From positions 654,814,468-654,878,467 of the forward strand of contig NC_081409.1 in NCBI RefSeq assembly GCF_030272615.1: DNA of 64,000 nucleotides, in the 5' to 3' direction. Numbering within the stretch: position 1 is the first letter of the stretch; every line of letters starts with the position of its first letter. Source of the DNA: Cryptomeria japonica (Eukaryota; Streptophyta; Pinopsida; Cupressales; Cupressaceae). The notes under the pieces were generated by a model. That model saw only the letters and a program-made list of their open reading frames with translations, did no database searches and was not told the origin of the DNA. Position numbers and translations under genes: made by a program. This document shows positions 22,008 to 31,130 of the stretch, one piece after another.

Positions 22008-23172
22008 TGATGAATACCAAGAGGGGGGCTGAATTAGTATGCCAAAAATTACTGTACTTAAACACTTTACTAGTCTAGCAGTAAACCGGTAAAACAATTT
22101 AGCAAACAAACTGGTTAGCACACATGCAAACCAAATAGAAAATAATGCATTCATCCACATAAGCACAATCACCATAACACAAGAGATTTTGACATGGAAA
22201 CCCAATGGGAAAAACCACAGTGAGATGAAACTCACAAGTAACTATCTACATAATAGGAACTAGACCGGTTAAGGTCAGATTGGTTAAGATCATACAATGT
22301 TCTTTACCAGAATAGATCTTGTTAGGAATCTCAATATCTGTTAGGAGATAAGTCCAATTAAAGACTACCTTGCTAGAGGATTTTAGATCCATAGATGTGA
22401 ACCACCTTGTTAGAGGATTTACAAAAGGCTTTTTGGGCCTACCCGATTAAGGGCTTCAAACTTGTCAAAGATGTGAGTAATCAACATGTGAGTGATGTAG
22501 AAAATAGCATAGATTGCTTGGTTAGATCCTTGATAGCTTGTTCCTAATGCATTCCAACATTGCTTCAATCTTCAACACATTCACACTCTATCTTTTCTCA
22601 CAAATAAGAACTTCTCTTCTATAATCACACTTACAAAAACTCATCAATCACCTTAAACCCTAATAACAACCTAAAACCCTAGACATGATGTCCTTATAAA
22701 GGAATCTGATTTCATGTCGGTCCAGTAGGATTACAATACAATTTCCTAGGTTCAATGCATCTAGACATATTTGGTAACTTGACACAAAAAGCACCGCCAT
22801 AGTGTTGGCACCACCAAACAATCAATGGATGGTAGCTCATCACAAAATGTCGGTTGGTAACTCATCACAGAGTATTACCGGTTCAAACAAAATACCGGTT
22901 TAAGTGAAATACCGGTTGTTGGTTTGACAAAATGAAGACTGGGAAATATGAGTTGTGCCACTTTATTCCTTTGTACTACTTAAGATCCTTGATCCGCTTG
23001 GGGTCTTCATAATGTTTCAGACCGGTAAACACTTTTTGCAAAACACCGATAGTCTAAGGACTATAATACATCATACTGGTTGAGCTGTAACTCATACATA
23101 CAAAAAGTGATCTCAAATCAAGTGTGTGTCCATCAATGAAAATCACATCATCAATCATAAAAAATGCCAACA
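22008..23172 (-). repeat. Sir-1 5' LTR
   Basis: 1165 bp, TGATGAATACCAAGAGG to AAATGCCAACA on the plus strand. Differences from the left copy are mostly C/T and G/A transitions. A minus-strand TATA-like TTTATAAGG sits near 22693-22702. Confidence 0.92.
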
Positions 23173-23475
23173 GATCCTTGCTAAGGAAGCCAAATGCACT
23201 AGAGTCTGGTGTGAAGGAGATTCATTGAACATAATCAACTATTTAAATATGAAATTCCTGCCTTCTTGGTCAATTAGCAATGCTATTAAAGCGACTAAGA
23301 AAATTAGTTAGGAATTTGAAATGTGTGTTTTTATAGATGTGTATAGGGAAGCCAATTCTTGCATTTATTGGGCTACCAACCTGGCTTGCCAATCGGAAGA
23401 CATCATTACTAGTTATGGTGAAAGTGAGATTGCAAGTGAAATGAAATCCCTGCTTAATCTAGACCACAGCTAGGC
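23173..23475 (+). pseudogene. LINE-2 ORF2, C-terminal half of RNase H
   Basis: This continues the RNase H domain cut at 15468. ILAKEAKCTRVWCEGDSLNI contains the third catalytic Asp (EGDS). VYREANSCIYWATNLACQS is the conserved final helix (normally H.YREAN..AD.LA). One TAG interrupts near 23307. It ends at TAG near 23471. Joining it to 15468 restores domain order, which proves Sir-1 is an insertion. Confidence 0.9.
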
Positions 23476-23590
23476 TAGGCAACGTGGTACTTTTAATCAT
23501 AGTTTCTAATGCCTCTTCCACTTTTATCGATGCAAGGGTTTTTCGGAGGTAATGAGCATTTATATAGGTGTCTTATCATAATTGTCTAGT

Positions 23591-25228
23591 ATGGATTCTG
23601 GGCATTTTTATAGGGTATCCACAGAAACCAGAGAAGAGGTTTTGAAGTTGAGAGAGAATTTTAAGGAAAGTGCAAAAAAAAGGGGAGGTAATAAGAAAAA
23701 ATTTGAACCCACCTCTTGCTCAAACTAGAGAAAGAACAGTGAAGTGTGGGATATCCTTCAGAAGGGGGGTCTAAATGTGTTCATTGAGAGGCTAAGTGGG
23801 AAAGATCCCATAATTACCAACTATTTCATGAATAACTGGAAAAATGGCAAAATCCTTGTTGGGTTCTAGATGATGATTGTTGATGAGGAGATCATTGCTG
23901 ATGCTACGGGGATGATTACTGAGGGTGTGAAATTTTATAGGGATTGTGGCATATTAGATAATGCAACGGACAAGTTCCTAGTCACGGATGATGAGAGGAG
24001 AAAAATGGTGAAAATTGACAATTCCTACCATGCCCTAAAGAGGATATGTAGGCCATGGAGGTTTGTTTTATTTTCTTCTATCGCCTACATTACTTTGGAT
24101 GGTAGGTTTACTAGAGCCTATGGTCATCACTTTGTCCTGCTCAACCATTTCTGCCATGGGGAAAAGGTGAGCTTTCCTTATTACCTAGCCTATTCTATGG
24201 ACCATACTGTCAAGGAGGTTCAAAAAGATCCCAAAGGTGACCATGCCCTCTACCAGGGGCTTATGGTTCTAGTTTATAGAATGCTTAAGGGGAAATGCAT
24301 TGAAAAGCCTATTAAAAGAAAAAAATACAAGAGATGAGACTACGGAGAGTGAAGCGAGCAAATTCAACTTTGATTCAGAGACTGAGGGCGATTCAGAAGA
24401 GACTAGTATAAAAGGGAGGAATAAGGCTAAGAGGAAAAGGATTGTGGTGGATTCAGACATTTCAGAGCCTGAAACTGAATCCTTTGAGAAAAAAATTATT
24501 AAAAAAATGAAAGGGAAAGCGATTGGAAAGCATATTCAGAGGAAGAACACTAAAAAGGGAAATAATAAAGACATTAGCCATGTTCTGGTTGATTCTGAGG
24601 AGGAAGTTGAGGAGAACAAGAAGGATGAGGGTCAAGATAAAGAGGGGGAGGAAACCCTGGTGATGGGAAACATTGAGGGTTTGAACACCATAAGTCTGCA
24701 AAAGGGGGATAAAGGGGATAAAAGTGGTATTAGTGATTATGATACTATAAAATCTTTCTATGATACCATCAGAACCATGGTGAAGGATATTAACAGTTTG
24801 AAGACTGATATGATAGCTATTACAAGAGTTATGGTTGGTGATAAACCCTTGGTGGAACATGTTAAGGAACTGGTTGTTGTAATTCACAATGCAGAAGCAA
24901 TTGAATGTATGGTGGGTAAAATCATAGCAATGGAAAAAAGGTCAATGAGATGGAAGATAACAAGGAGATTAAAGGAATGGAAAATAAAATGAACAATCTA
25001 GGTAGCAGAATCAATAGACTAGAACTCAATGTTAAGAAGATTGCAAATCAAAATTTTCAGATCCTTAAATCTTCGGTGGATAACATGAACATCATGATCA
25101 ATAGATTTGAGAACAATGCAGAGAAGGATGGTGATAAAGATCAGCCAGATAAGAAGGGTCATGAAAAGAGGACCAGAGATAATACAAGGACCAAGGGCGA
25201 CATCAAAGGTCATGAGCTAGAGGATTAA
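23591..25228 (+). pseudogene. LINE-2 third ORF, unknown protein downstream of RNase H
   Basis: About 545 codons beginning ATG 23591 (MDSGHFYRVSTETREEV). Frame 1 runs to about 24320 with two TAG stops. The frame shifts at an A-run near 24320 and shifts back at another A-run near 24940, so the original was one ORF. N-terminal 240 residues look globular: VWDILQKGGLNVFIERLSG, VDEEIIADATGMITEGVKFY, CRPWRFVLFSSIAYITLDG, YGHHFVLLNHFCHG, KVSFPYYLAYSMDHTVKEV. The middle is acidic/basic low complexity with KKMKGKAIGK-type basic patches. The C-terminus is coiled-coil-like (INRLELNVKKIANQNFQIL). Plant LINEs normally end after RNase H. The domain order resembles plant mobile-element proteins of unknown function carried by some LTR elements, but I cannot name it. 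Confidence 0.75.
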
Positions 25229-25511
25229 AGACCTCGGTTAACAACATGAAATAAATGGTTGTCCATGCCAAGGATATCATGAAAAGTATTTAGGTCTCTA
25301 TCTCTGTTTCTGCATGGGTTCTAGGTTCTATCTTTTTGTTGTCATTGTGTTGTCCTTACATTGTCTGTTCAGGTGGGATCTTTCTATTTTTTGTTTGGGT
25401 GGGATGTTTCTATTTTTTAAAGTGATCAGGCATGTTTCTTTCTTGTTCTTCTGATCTCCTGGCTTGTACAAGGTTCAGGTACCTTTCAAATACCTTCTTT
25501 TACTTAATCAA
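25229..25511 (+). other. LINE-2 3' UTR and tail
   Basis: T-rich, Trp/Leu-like noncoding sequence with repeated GGTGGGAT(C/G)TTTCTATTTTTT units at about 25373-25417. It ends CTTTTACTTAATCAAA, a short A-rich end instead of a long poly(A), right at the target duplication. Confidence 0.7.
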
Positions 25512-25529
25512 AACAAGATCAATACCATA
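25512..25529. repeat. LINE-2 target site duplication, right copy
   Basis: AACAAGATCAATACCATA, one transition from the left copy at 9722-9739. Confidence 0.92.
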
Positions 25530-25676
25530 AAAGGTGGAAATTCTCCTACACACACTATCCCAATGTAGCACAAACACCCAAGAGTCTCATACCCAAACTA
25601 CTATGAAATGCATTATCCTAAGTAAACTTAAGTAAGGTGTAATAATATCCATGACGAATAATTATTTACACCAAAC
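25512..25676 (-). repeat. Cop-1 3' LTR, remaining part
   Basis: Matches 29325-29489. It completes the LTR begun at 9397-9739, so both halves plus one copy of the 18-bp duplication make one ~490-bp LTR. Its outer end is blurred by the adjoining C-run. Confidence 0.88.
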
Positions 25677-25692
25677 CCCCCCCCCCCCCCCC
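25676..25692 (-). other. Cop-1 polypurine tract: 17-G homopolymer
   Basis: A run of 17 C on the plus strand (G on the coding strand) directly beside the 3' LTR, followed by AATT on the gene side. The position is that of a polypurine tract. The length suggests replication slippage. Confidence 0.7.
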
Positions 25693-26309
25693 TTAAGTGC
25701 AAATTAGGGGAATGTACTTAAGTCTACAATGCAAGATGGGTCCCGTCTACTAGGCCATGTTAGGTACCCATGTACAAATGCAAATGCATGCAAACCAATG
25801 CAATGAAATCTCTCACAAAGTGGGGAAAGAGAGAAAAACCCAATGGGAAAATACCTTCCCCCAAAAGAGAGATGAAAGTTATACAAGAGAACTCTCATAG
25901 AAGTATGTGAGGAAAAGGTCCCCCCTCCCATATGAGAGAAGAAGAGAAGCAAGGAAGCCCCCCCTCAATATGGAATCTACACCAATGATAGAAGATCGAT
26001 GATGTATGAAGAAACTACTCTACAAATGTCGAACAACATTCCTCCCCTTAGGAAGAAACAAAAACAAAGGTGTATCCATGAAGTCTCCCCAATAATGAAG
26101 GGAAGATGTATGAAAAAAACTCATGATGAATGGAATCTCTTAAAACTGCTCAAGTATCCCCATGTCAATGTTGAAAGATACCCCCTCCAAAGGTGGTAAA
26201 ATGTTCAACACTTCTGAAAAAGTACTCCAAGATCTAGTGGAGATGGATGTAGAACAAGTCCCAAAGACTCACATGTCTCCTCTAAGCATAAAGAGACCTC
26301 CTCCAAATG
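25693..26309 (-). other. Cop-1 3' non-coding region
   Basis: About 620 bp between the acidic ORF tail and the polypurine tract. Rich in AAGGGGG- and GAGAGAA-type short words. No domain recognised on either strand. Confidence 0.5.
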
Positions 26310-27166
26310 CTATACATAAGTATCCACAATCATGTCAACCTCGAAAGAATTATCACATAGAAAATGAACAAGAGGGTCAAAGTGCTCCCTTGCAACAATC
26401 GAAGAAGGATCATCTTCATAAAAGAGAAGATGAATGTCATCAATGATGTCTCCCAAATCTACAATGTAGGATTCCACAAACAAACTTGCAATGTTTGTCA
26501 AGTAATCATCCCATAAAACTGAAGCTGGAAGACATAAAATATCCTGCTGCACTAAATCACATGAAGGAAAAATTGTCGCACTATCTGCATCATTAGGTGC
26601 AATAGGTGATGTGATATCAATAGGAGGAGATGAAACACAAGGCTCAAGAACGGGGTCACATGTGAGAATCCCCATGTTCAAGTAACCAAAGTTCTCCTCA
26701 AAATCTGAATCATCACAAGAAGTGTGATCATCATGTGTAGAATCATCATATGTGAAATCATCATCATCAACAAAATCTGTAAAGGAGTATAACCAAGATG
26801 CATGATCAACCACCTGAGTCACAATTATAGCTCTAGTCTCCAAGTCTTTAATGAAAACTGACTCAGGTGTCAACTCCACAATTCTCTTAGTTGCGCCATG
26901 TGTGATTTGATAGATGGAAAGGAGATTATTTGTCAAATGGGGTACACACAACACATCATTAAAGGAGTTATCCCCAATGGCAATAGATCCTTTCCCAATC
27001 ACATCCATGTATGTATGATTTCCCATCAAAATCTGCGGCATGGTGCAAGGCTCAAATATAGAGAACATAGACTACAAAGATGCCATATCATGAGAAGCTC
27101 CTGAATCTAGAAGCCCTCTTCCTGAATCATGACTTGTAGCATAAAGAGATTTTCATTTTCTTGTCC
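26310..27166 (-). pseudogene. Cop-1 protease region and acidic tail
   Basis: Continues the gag frame after a TAA and a TGA. The aspartic protease active site is intact as LLDSGASHDM at about 27065-27096. After one TAG, 252 codons are open. First comes the usual copia protease/GAG-pre-integrase text (MPQILMGNHTYMDVIGKGSI, FNDVLCVPHLTNNLLSI). Then the integrase that should follow is replaced by an Asp-rich tail (DFVDDDDFTYDDSTHDDH and a further ~140 residues). A stop at 26310 ends it. No zinc-binding HHCC integrase motif or RT is found. The tail is unknown to me. Confidence 0.75.
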
Positions 27167-27167
27167 A

Positions 27168-28184
27168 TTAAAAGTGAGTCTTACCATTTGTTGAAGCCAT
27201 GAATTCTTTCCCTTTCCCTTTTGAATGTGAGGAAGTGGAAGTTGATGAATCATCCTTCTTGTAGGAATTAGGCAAATCAATGTTGTGCTTTTTGAGGATG
27301 TGTGTGAGCTCATCAATATTCTTAGAATAGAAACGATGCTCCTCATGACCAAATGTTTTACTATAGGCATAAGTAGGTCTCTCCCTCTTTGGTGAATTTT
27401 CTCTCTTGGAAGAGGATGAATCTCCTTGTTGTGAAGAAGGTGGTGCTTCGTCCTTAGGCTTTGATTGCCATTTCTTTTTGTTTGAGTTGTCCTTTCCTTG
27501 ATTTCCTTTGTTCCCTTGGTTTGCCACTAATGCTTGAGACTTAGAAGCCTTAAGAATGCCCATGACTATCAACTTAGTTTGTTCCATCATTAACATTTCA
27601 AAGAAAGCATCAAATATAGGAATTGTGTAGCTTGAACCAATTTTCATCCTATGGGTTTGGAAACTAGAAACAAATGTTGCATATTCTTGTGGAAGCTTGC
27701 CCATCAAATTGAAGATCAATTGAGTATTCTTCTTATCAATGCCACAATCCTTGAGTTGTGCCATCAACTCTTTTTCCTTAGTGACATAATCTTGTATAGT
27801 ATCAAAGTTCTTGGGATCTAACATGGTGAGATCACTATCAATCTGATATCCTCTAATCTCATCATCTTGACCATACAAGTCTTGAAACTTTTGCCAAGCA
27901 TCCTTAATTAGAGTACATTTCTCAATATAAAAAATGAGATCCTTTGATACATACTTTCTTAAGGTACCAATTGCCATGATATCTTTAGTGAGCCAATCCA
28001 AGTGACCAAGAGGATCAACCTTAGGATCAATGGGAGGAACAATAGTTCCATCAATGTAATGAGTTAGTCCTTTTTCCATAAGTTTACTCCATGCATTAAT
28101 TTTCCAAGTAGAATAATTATGAGGAGTTATGAGAAGAAACTTAGGAGCACCCATAGCAGAAAAAAGGAAAGAACACAAGAGCAC
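27168..28184 (-). CDS. Cop-1 gag protein
   Basis: Open 338-codon copia gag without internal stops. Beginning near ATG 28154 (MGAPKFLLITPHNYSTWKIN), it has the usual gag opening L...NY..W. Next is IDSDLTMLDPKNFDTIQDYV and LIFNLMGKLPQEYATFVSSF, the counterpart of the retrotransposon gag helical domain (L..LP..Y..F). The C-terminus is Lys/Gln/Ser-rich. The zinc knuckle is recognisable (YAYSKTFGHEEHRFYSK) but all three Cys are replaced (Tyr, Ser, Phe) and only His remains, so zinc binding should be lost. Upstream Met residues at 28184 could also start it. The last 10 codons lead to a TAA before the protease. Confidence 0.85.
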   Translation of the reverse strand: MLLCSFLFSAMGAPKFLLITPHNYSTWKINAWSKLMEKGLTHYIDGTIVPPIDPKVDPLGHLDWLTKDIMAIGTLRKYVSKDLIFYIEKCTLIKDAWQKFQDLYGQDDEIRGYQIDSDLTMLDPKNFDTIQDYVTKEKELMAQLKDCGIDKKNTQLIFNLMGKLPQEYATFVSSFQTHRMKIGSSYTIPIFDAFFEMLMMEQTKLIVMGILKASKSQALVANQGNKGNQGKDNSNKKKWQSKPKDEAPPSSQQGDSSSSKRENSPKRERPTYAYSKTFGHEEHRFYSKNIDELTHILKKHNIDLPNSYKKDDSSTSTSSHSKGKGKEFMASTNGKTHF

Positions 28185-28983
28185 AAAAGGACAAGAGACA
28201 GCCCCCCAAATTCAATAAATCAAGAACCCCCCCCCCCTCCAAAAAACAAAATGGTGATTTGGCACTTTATACTTACTGCGTATACAATGGGCCACTTGCA
28301 AAACAAAGCAAGGTGGACTTCTGATGTCAAATTTATAACTTCTCAAAATGAGATATGAGAAACTTCAATAAATATTGCCAGTGATCTAAACTGAGATCCA
28401 AACAAAATACAAGTATCAAATAGGCCAAAAAATGACCAAATACTAAAAATGCAATTTCTACTCAAAATCACTGCAAACTAATGGTAGATTATGAAAGTAG
28501 ACAAAAAATTATGCACTTTAAAAAAAACGGCACCTAAAAAAGGAGTCCATACGAGCCCAAACGAAGCCTCCAAAATTGTAAAAATTGGGATTTCATGATT
28601 TCAGAAAAAACCTATATTCGAAAATCAAAAAAATCATGCACCACTATGCTGATCACAAAATTCTACCCCAAAACAAAACAAAAATTGCTTGAAAAAAGGA
28701 GTCTAGATGAGTGAGATATCACTATTTGAAAATTGCCTACAAAATTATAAATTTTGGAAAATTTCCATCGCAGCTTTAAACTTGAAATGCCTTTAGATTT
28801 GGCCTCCAAAGTTCAATTTAGATGAAACAAAAGGCAAAACTAACTTTCTTGGACCTCCTCAATCCAATGGTGACCTAAAATTTGACCCATCAAGCTTCAA
28901 TAATAACCTACAATAGAAAGCTCCAAAATACACAACCCCAAATAGCATCAAATTTCTCTCAATTGGCAAAACAATGACTTTCT
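28185..28983 (-). other. Cop-1 5' leader
   Basis: 800 bp of A-rich (plus strand) sequence between the priming site and gag, with no ORF. Typical place for a packaging signal, none of which can be identified here. A C-run at 28227-28237. Confidence 0.55.
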
Positions 28984-28999
28984 AATGGCTCTGATACCA
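28984..28999 (-). other. Cop-1 primer binding site (initiator tRNA-Met)
   Basis: Minus strand TGGTATCAGAGCCATT, adjoining the LTR directly. Same primer class as Sir-1. Confidence 0.93.
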
Positions 29000-29489
29000 T
29001 GTGAGATTTTTCCAAGATCTAGAGGCAATGAAAAGAACAAATAAGAGAGGCAAAATAGATGATAGGAATAAATCGTATTCTCATCAATAGATAAATGATC
29101 AAAAGATCAATAGTTGTTACATACAATGAATATGAGTCTGCTTATATAGGCAAGGCTATATGGATATGTGAGAACACAAACATGAAATATGGCTCAATAA
29201 GAAACAAGGGTAGGTATGAAATACGTTTGGTAGGTAGGAGAAATAATATAATATTCTACATGAGGTGGATCACCCACCGAAGGTGGAATTATCACTCCAC
29301 AATAAGTGGATATGATAGAGTAGTAACAAGATCAACACCATAAAAGCTGGAAATTCTCCTACACACACTATCCCAATGTGGCACAAACACCCAAGTGTCT
29401 CATACCCAAACTACTATGAAATGCATTATCCTAAGTAAACTTAAGTAAGGTGTAATAATATCCATGATGAATAATTATTTACAGCAACA
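29000..29489 (-). repeat. Cop-1 5' LTR
   Basis: About 490 bp starting TGTGAGATTTTTCCAAG. The end is probably ...ACAGCAACA at 29489, giving a minus-strand start TGTTGCTGTAA. A minus-strand TATA box (TATATAAGC) lies near 29138-29147. Confidence 0.88.
29138..29147 (-). promoter_or_regulatory. TATA box in Cop-1 5' LTR
   Basis: Minus strand CCTATATAAGC. The equivalent in the split LTR is CCTATATAGGC near 9538-9548. Promoter role is inferred from position in the LTR. Confidence 0.5.
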
Positions 29490-31130
29490 CTTCTTTTATT
29501 TCCTCCATTATCATTAATATTTTTTATCTCCTTCCTCCCTTACCTTTTTGTTTCTTCAAAGAATATTTCTTGGGATTTTCTAGTGGGGTTTTATGAATAG
29601 AAGATCTTGATGAAGGGATATCCATAAAACCATCTTGGAAAATCTCAACTTGCATTTCCTCCTTCTTTCCTTCACTAGAGAATTGTCCTGGAGAGTAGAA
29701 TCATCTACTTGCCTAACATTAGGCACTAGGTTACCAATAAAATAATTCATTTCTTTAAAAATACCATCCAAGCCAATATCGTAAGCATCTTCTATCAACT
29801 TAGGGTTGTAATCTTCTCCCTAAGCTATTCCTTTACCAATTTCAACTATTTTTTTGCATACAAGCTTTCAAAAGAACTTCACAACAAAATCTAGATCTCC
29901 TACTATGAAAGGGGTCCTTAAATTCTAAGAGTAGCTTGAAATCTGGGTCAAACTTATGAGAATTTAATTTGGACATAACAAGAGTTGAATTAAAAGAAGA
30001 ATTGACTAGTTTATTAGTAGGAGGGGAGGGACAATCTTAAATTTATTCACCACCTTTCAAGATTGGCAAAGCTAACTAATTTATATGCAAAATATACTCC
30101 ATATTCTTCTTAAATATTTTACAAATTAGAGAGAAAATACTTCCACCTTGGAACTTTTGATCCCAGGGATTGAGATACACACTATTAATCCTAGTTCCAT
30201 TATCCTAACTCTCCAAAACTTTAATCTCAAGCGAACAAGGAGAGTATGAGATGAGAAGATCATCTATTAAAGAGGAGGGATATGGATTCATCCTCAACCA
30301 ACAATCCTTAGAAGACCTTACAAGGAAGTTAATTTATGGAAATACGATCATGTCTTATTTTCTTGCCAGAGAACATATACTAGGATTAGATTTTGTATCC
30401 TCACAAACCTTAACCTCCCCTTTGTTGAGGGACATACATGCTGAAGTAAAGTGACCCAACTTATTTGCATTGAATTGAATAGCTAGGGCTCCTCTTGAAT
30501 AATACTTTTTGATGCATCTACCAAACTTAGACTGAATGTGAAACTCCTTGGGAAACATCTTGGAAAAATCCATCAAGATACAAACACAGATAGGAAAGTT
30601 TGTATAACAATTAAAAATCCTTCCCTTGCATCTATGCAGAATACTTGCAAACCCCCATCTCAAGTAGCATGAATTATGATGATAGATCATATATTTTAGG
30701 GGTACAATTCCAAAACTTACCTATTAGGGCCCAACTCTTGAGTTTTATTATCTAGCTTGCAAGAGATTCATGTAAAAAATTACCTTAACCATTGGCACTC
30801 CATCTAGTTTCCCTACATTCAATAGAACTAATGCTTCCTCTGTAATACCCATTTTGGACACTTGTTTGCAAACCCATATTTTGAGAACCACCCACTGCTT
30901 ATTCTAGTTCAAATACCTTCCTTTTTTGGGGTAGTTTTTACTTTTCTAGGGACCCTTACAATTATTAGAAAAACCTTCAAGCATGAAGGCCTCACTTAAA
31001 GATTTCCATGATTTGGATTGAAGGGGTCTCTACCTAGTGGAATGTTATTAGACGGTGAAATCTTCGAAGGTATCCTTATAGGGATATAATTTGGGAGCAA
31101 TGCTAGATTCGCTACACTTTATTCATTCCA
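29490..31130 (-). pseudogene. LINE-1 ORF1 (RNA-binding protein)
   Basis: This is the 5' part of the outer LINE. Minus-strand translation, with frequent stops, gives the plant LINE ORF1 pattern: KSLSEAFMLEGFSNN near 31000; GITEEALVLLNVGKLDGVPMV near 30810-30850; VCILMDFSKMFPKEFHIQS near 30520-30590; then a zinc-knuckle remnant ANKLGHFTSACMSLNKGEV near 30420-30470, missing its first Cys residues. The region down to 29490 is Lys/Glu-rich, as ORF1 tails are. ORF2 continues at 9396 beyond Cop-1. The 5' end of the LINE is set near 31130 only by loss of recognisable sequence. Confidence 0.75.

Larger units (their letters stand above)
15469..23172 (-). mobile_element. Sir-1: large non-autonomous copia (Sirevirus-like) element with an extra ORF
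   Basis: 7704-bp LTR element on the minus strand, inserted in LINE-2 RNase H. LTRs lie at 15469-16649 and 22008-23172. Flanks GATCT (15464-15468) and GATCC (23173-23177) fit a 5-bp target duplication with one change. It has an initiator-Met priming site (21993-22005) and a polypurine tract (AAAGGGGGAGAT before TGTTGGC). The interior codes only a coiled-coil, zinc-knuckle gag C-terminus and a ~1060-codon extra ORF. Protease, integrase, RT and RNase H are absent. The Sirevirus-like label rests on the polypurine/LTR start and the gag zinc knuckles and is an inference. Confidence 0.88.
9740..25511 (+). mobile_element. LINE-2: L1-type LINE with three ORFs, split by Sir-1
   Basis: Plus-strand LINE of about 8.1 kb once Sir-1 (15469-23172) is removed. 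Order: ORF1 (9747-11615), ORF2 (11612-15468 plus 23173-23475), a third ORF (23591-25228) and a 3' UTR ending TTTTACTTAATCAAA at 25511. It is bounded by an 18-bp target duplication lying inside a Cop-1 LTR. The ORF1 start codon is only 7 nt after the left duplication, so the copy is either 5' truncated or has almost no 5' UTR. Frames are remarkably intact apart from stop codons, nearly all TAG or TGA. Confidence 0.92.
9397..29489 (-). mobile_element. Cop-1: non-autonomous Ty1/copia-type LTR element, split by LINE-2
   Basis: Minus-strand LTR element whose 3' LTR was split by LINE-2. The first part of that LTR lies at 9397-9739, the rest at 25512 to about 25676, and the intact 5' LTR at 29000 to about 29489. 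The interior (25677-28999) has a priming site for initiator tRNA-Met, a polypurine tract, and one frame coding gag, a protease active site and an acidic tail. No integrase, RT or RNase H is present. Flanks TTTCT (9392-9396) and CTTCT (29490-29494) are a likely target duplication with one difference, so the exact LTR end is uncertain by a few bases. Without LINE-2 the element is about 4.3 kb. Confidence 0.88.

Noticed and set aside
9740-25511. TAG as a recoded sense codon (Gln or Trp) in LINE ORFs
   Set aside because: Plant nuclear genes do not reassign TAG. The positions include both Gln-like and Trp-like sites, and TGA in Arg positions accompanies them, which fits C-to-T decay better.
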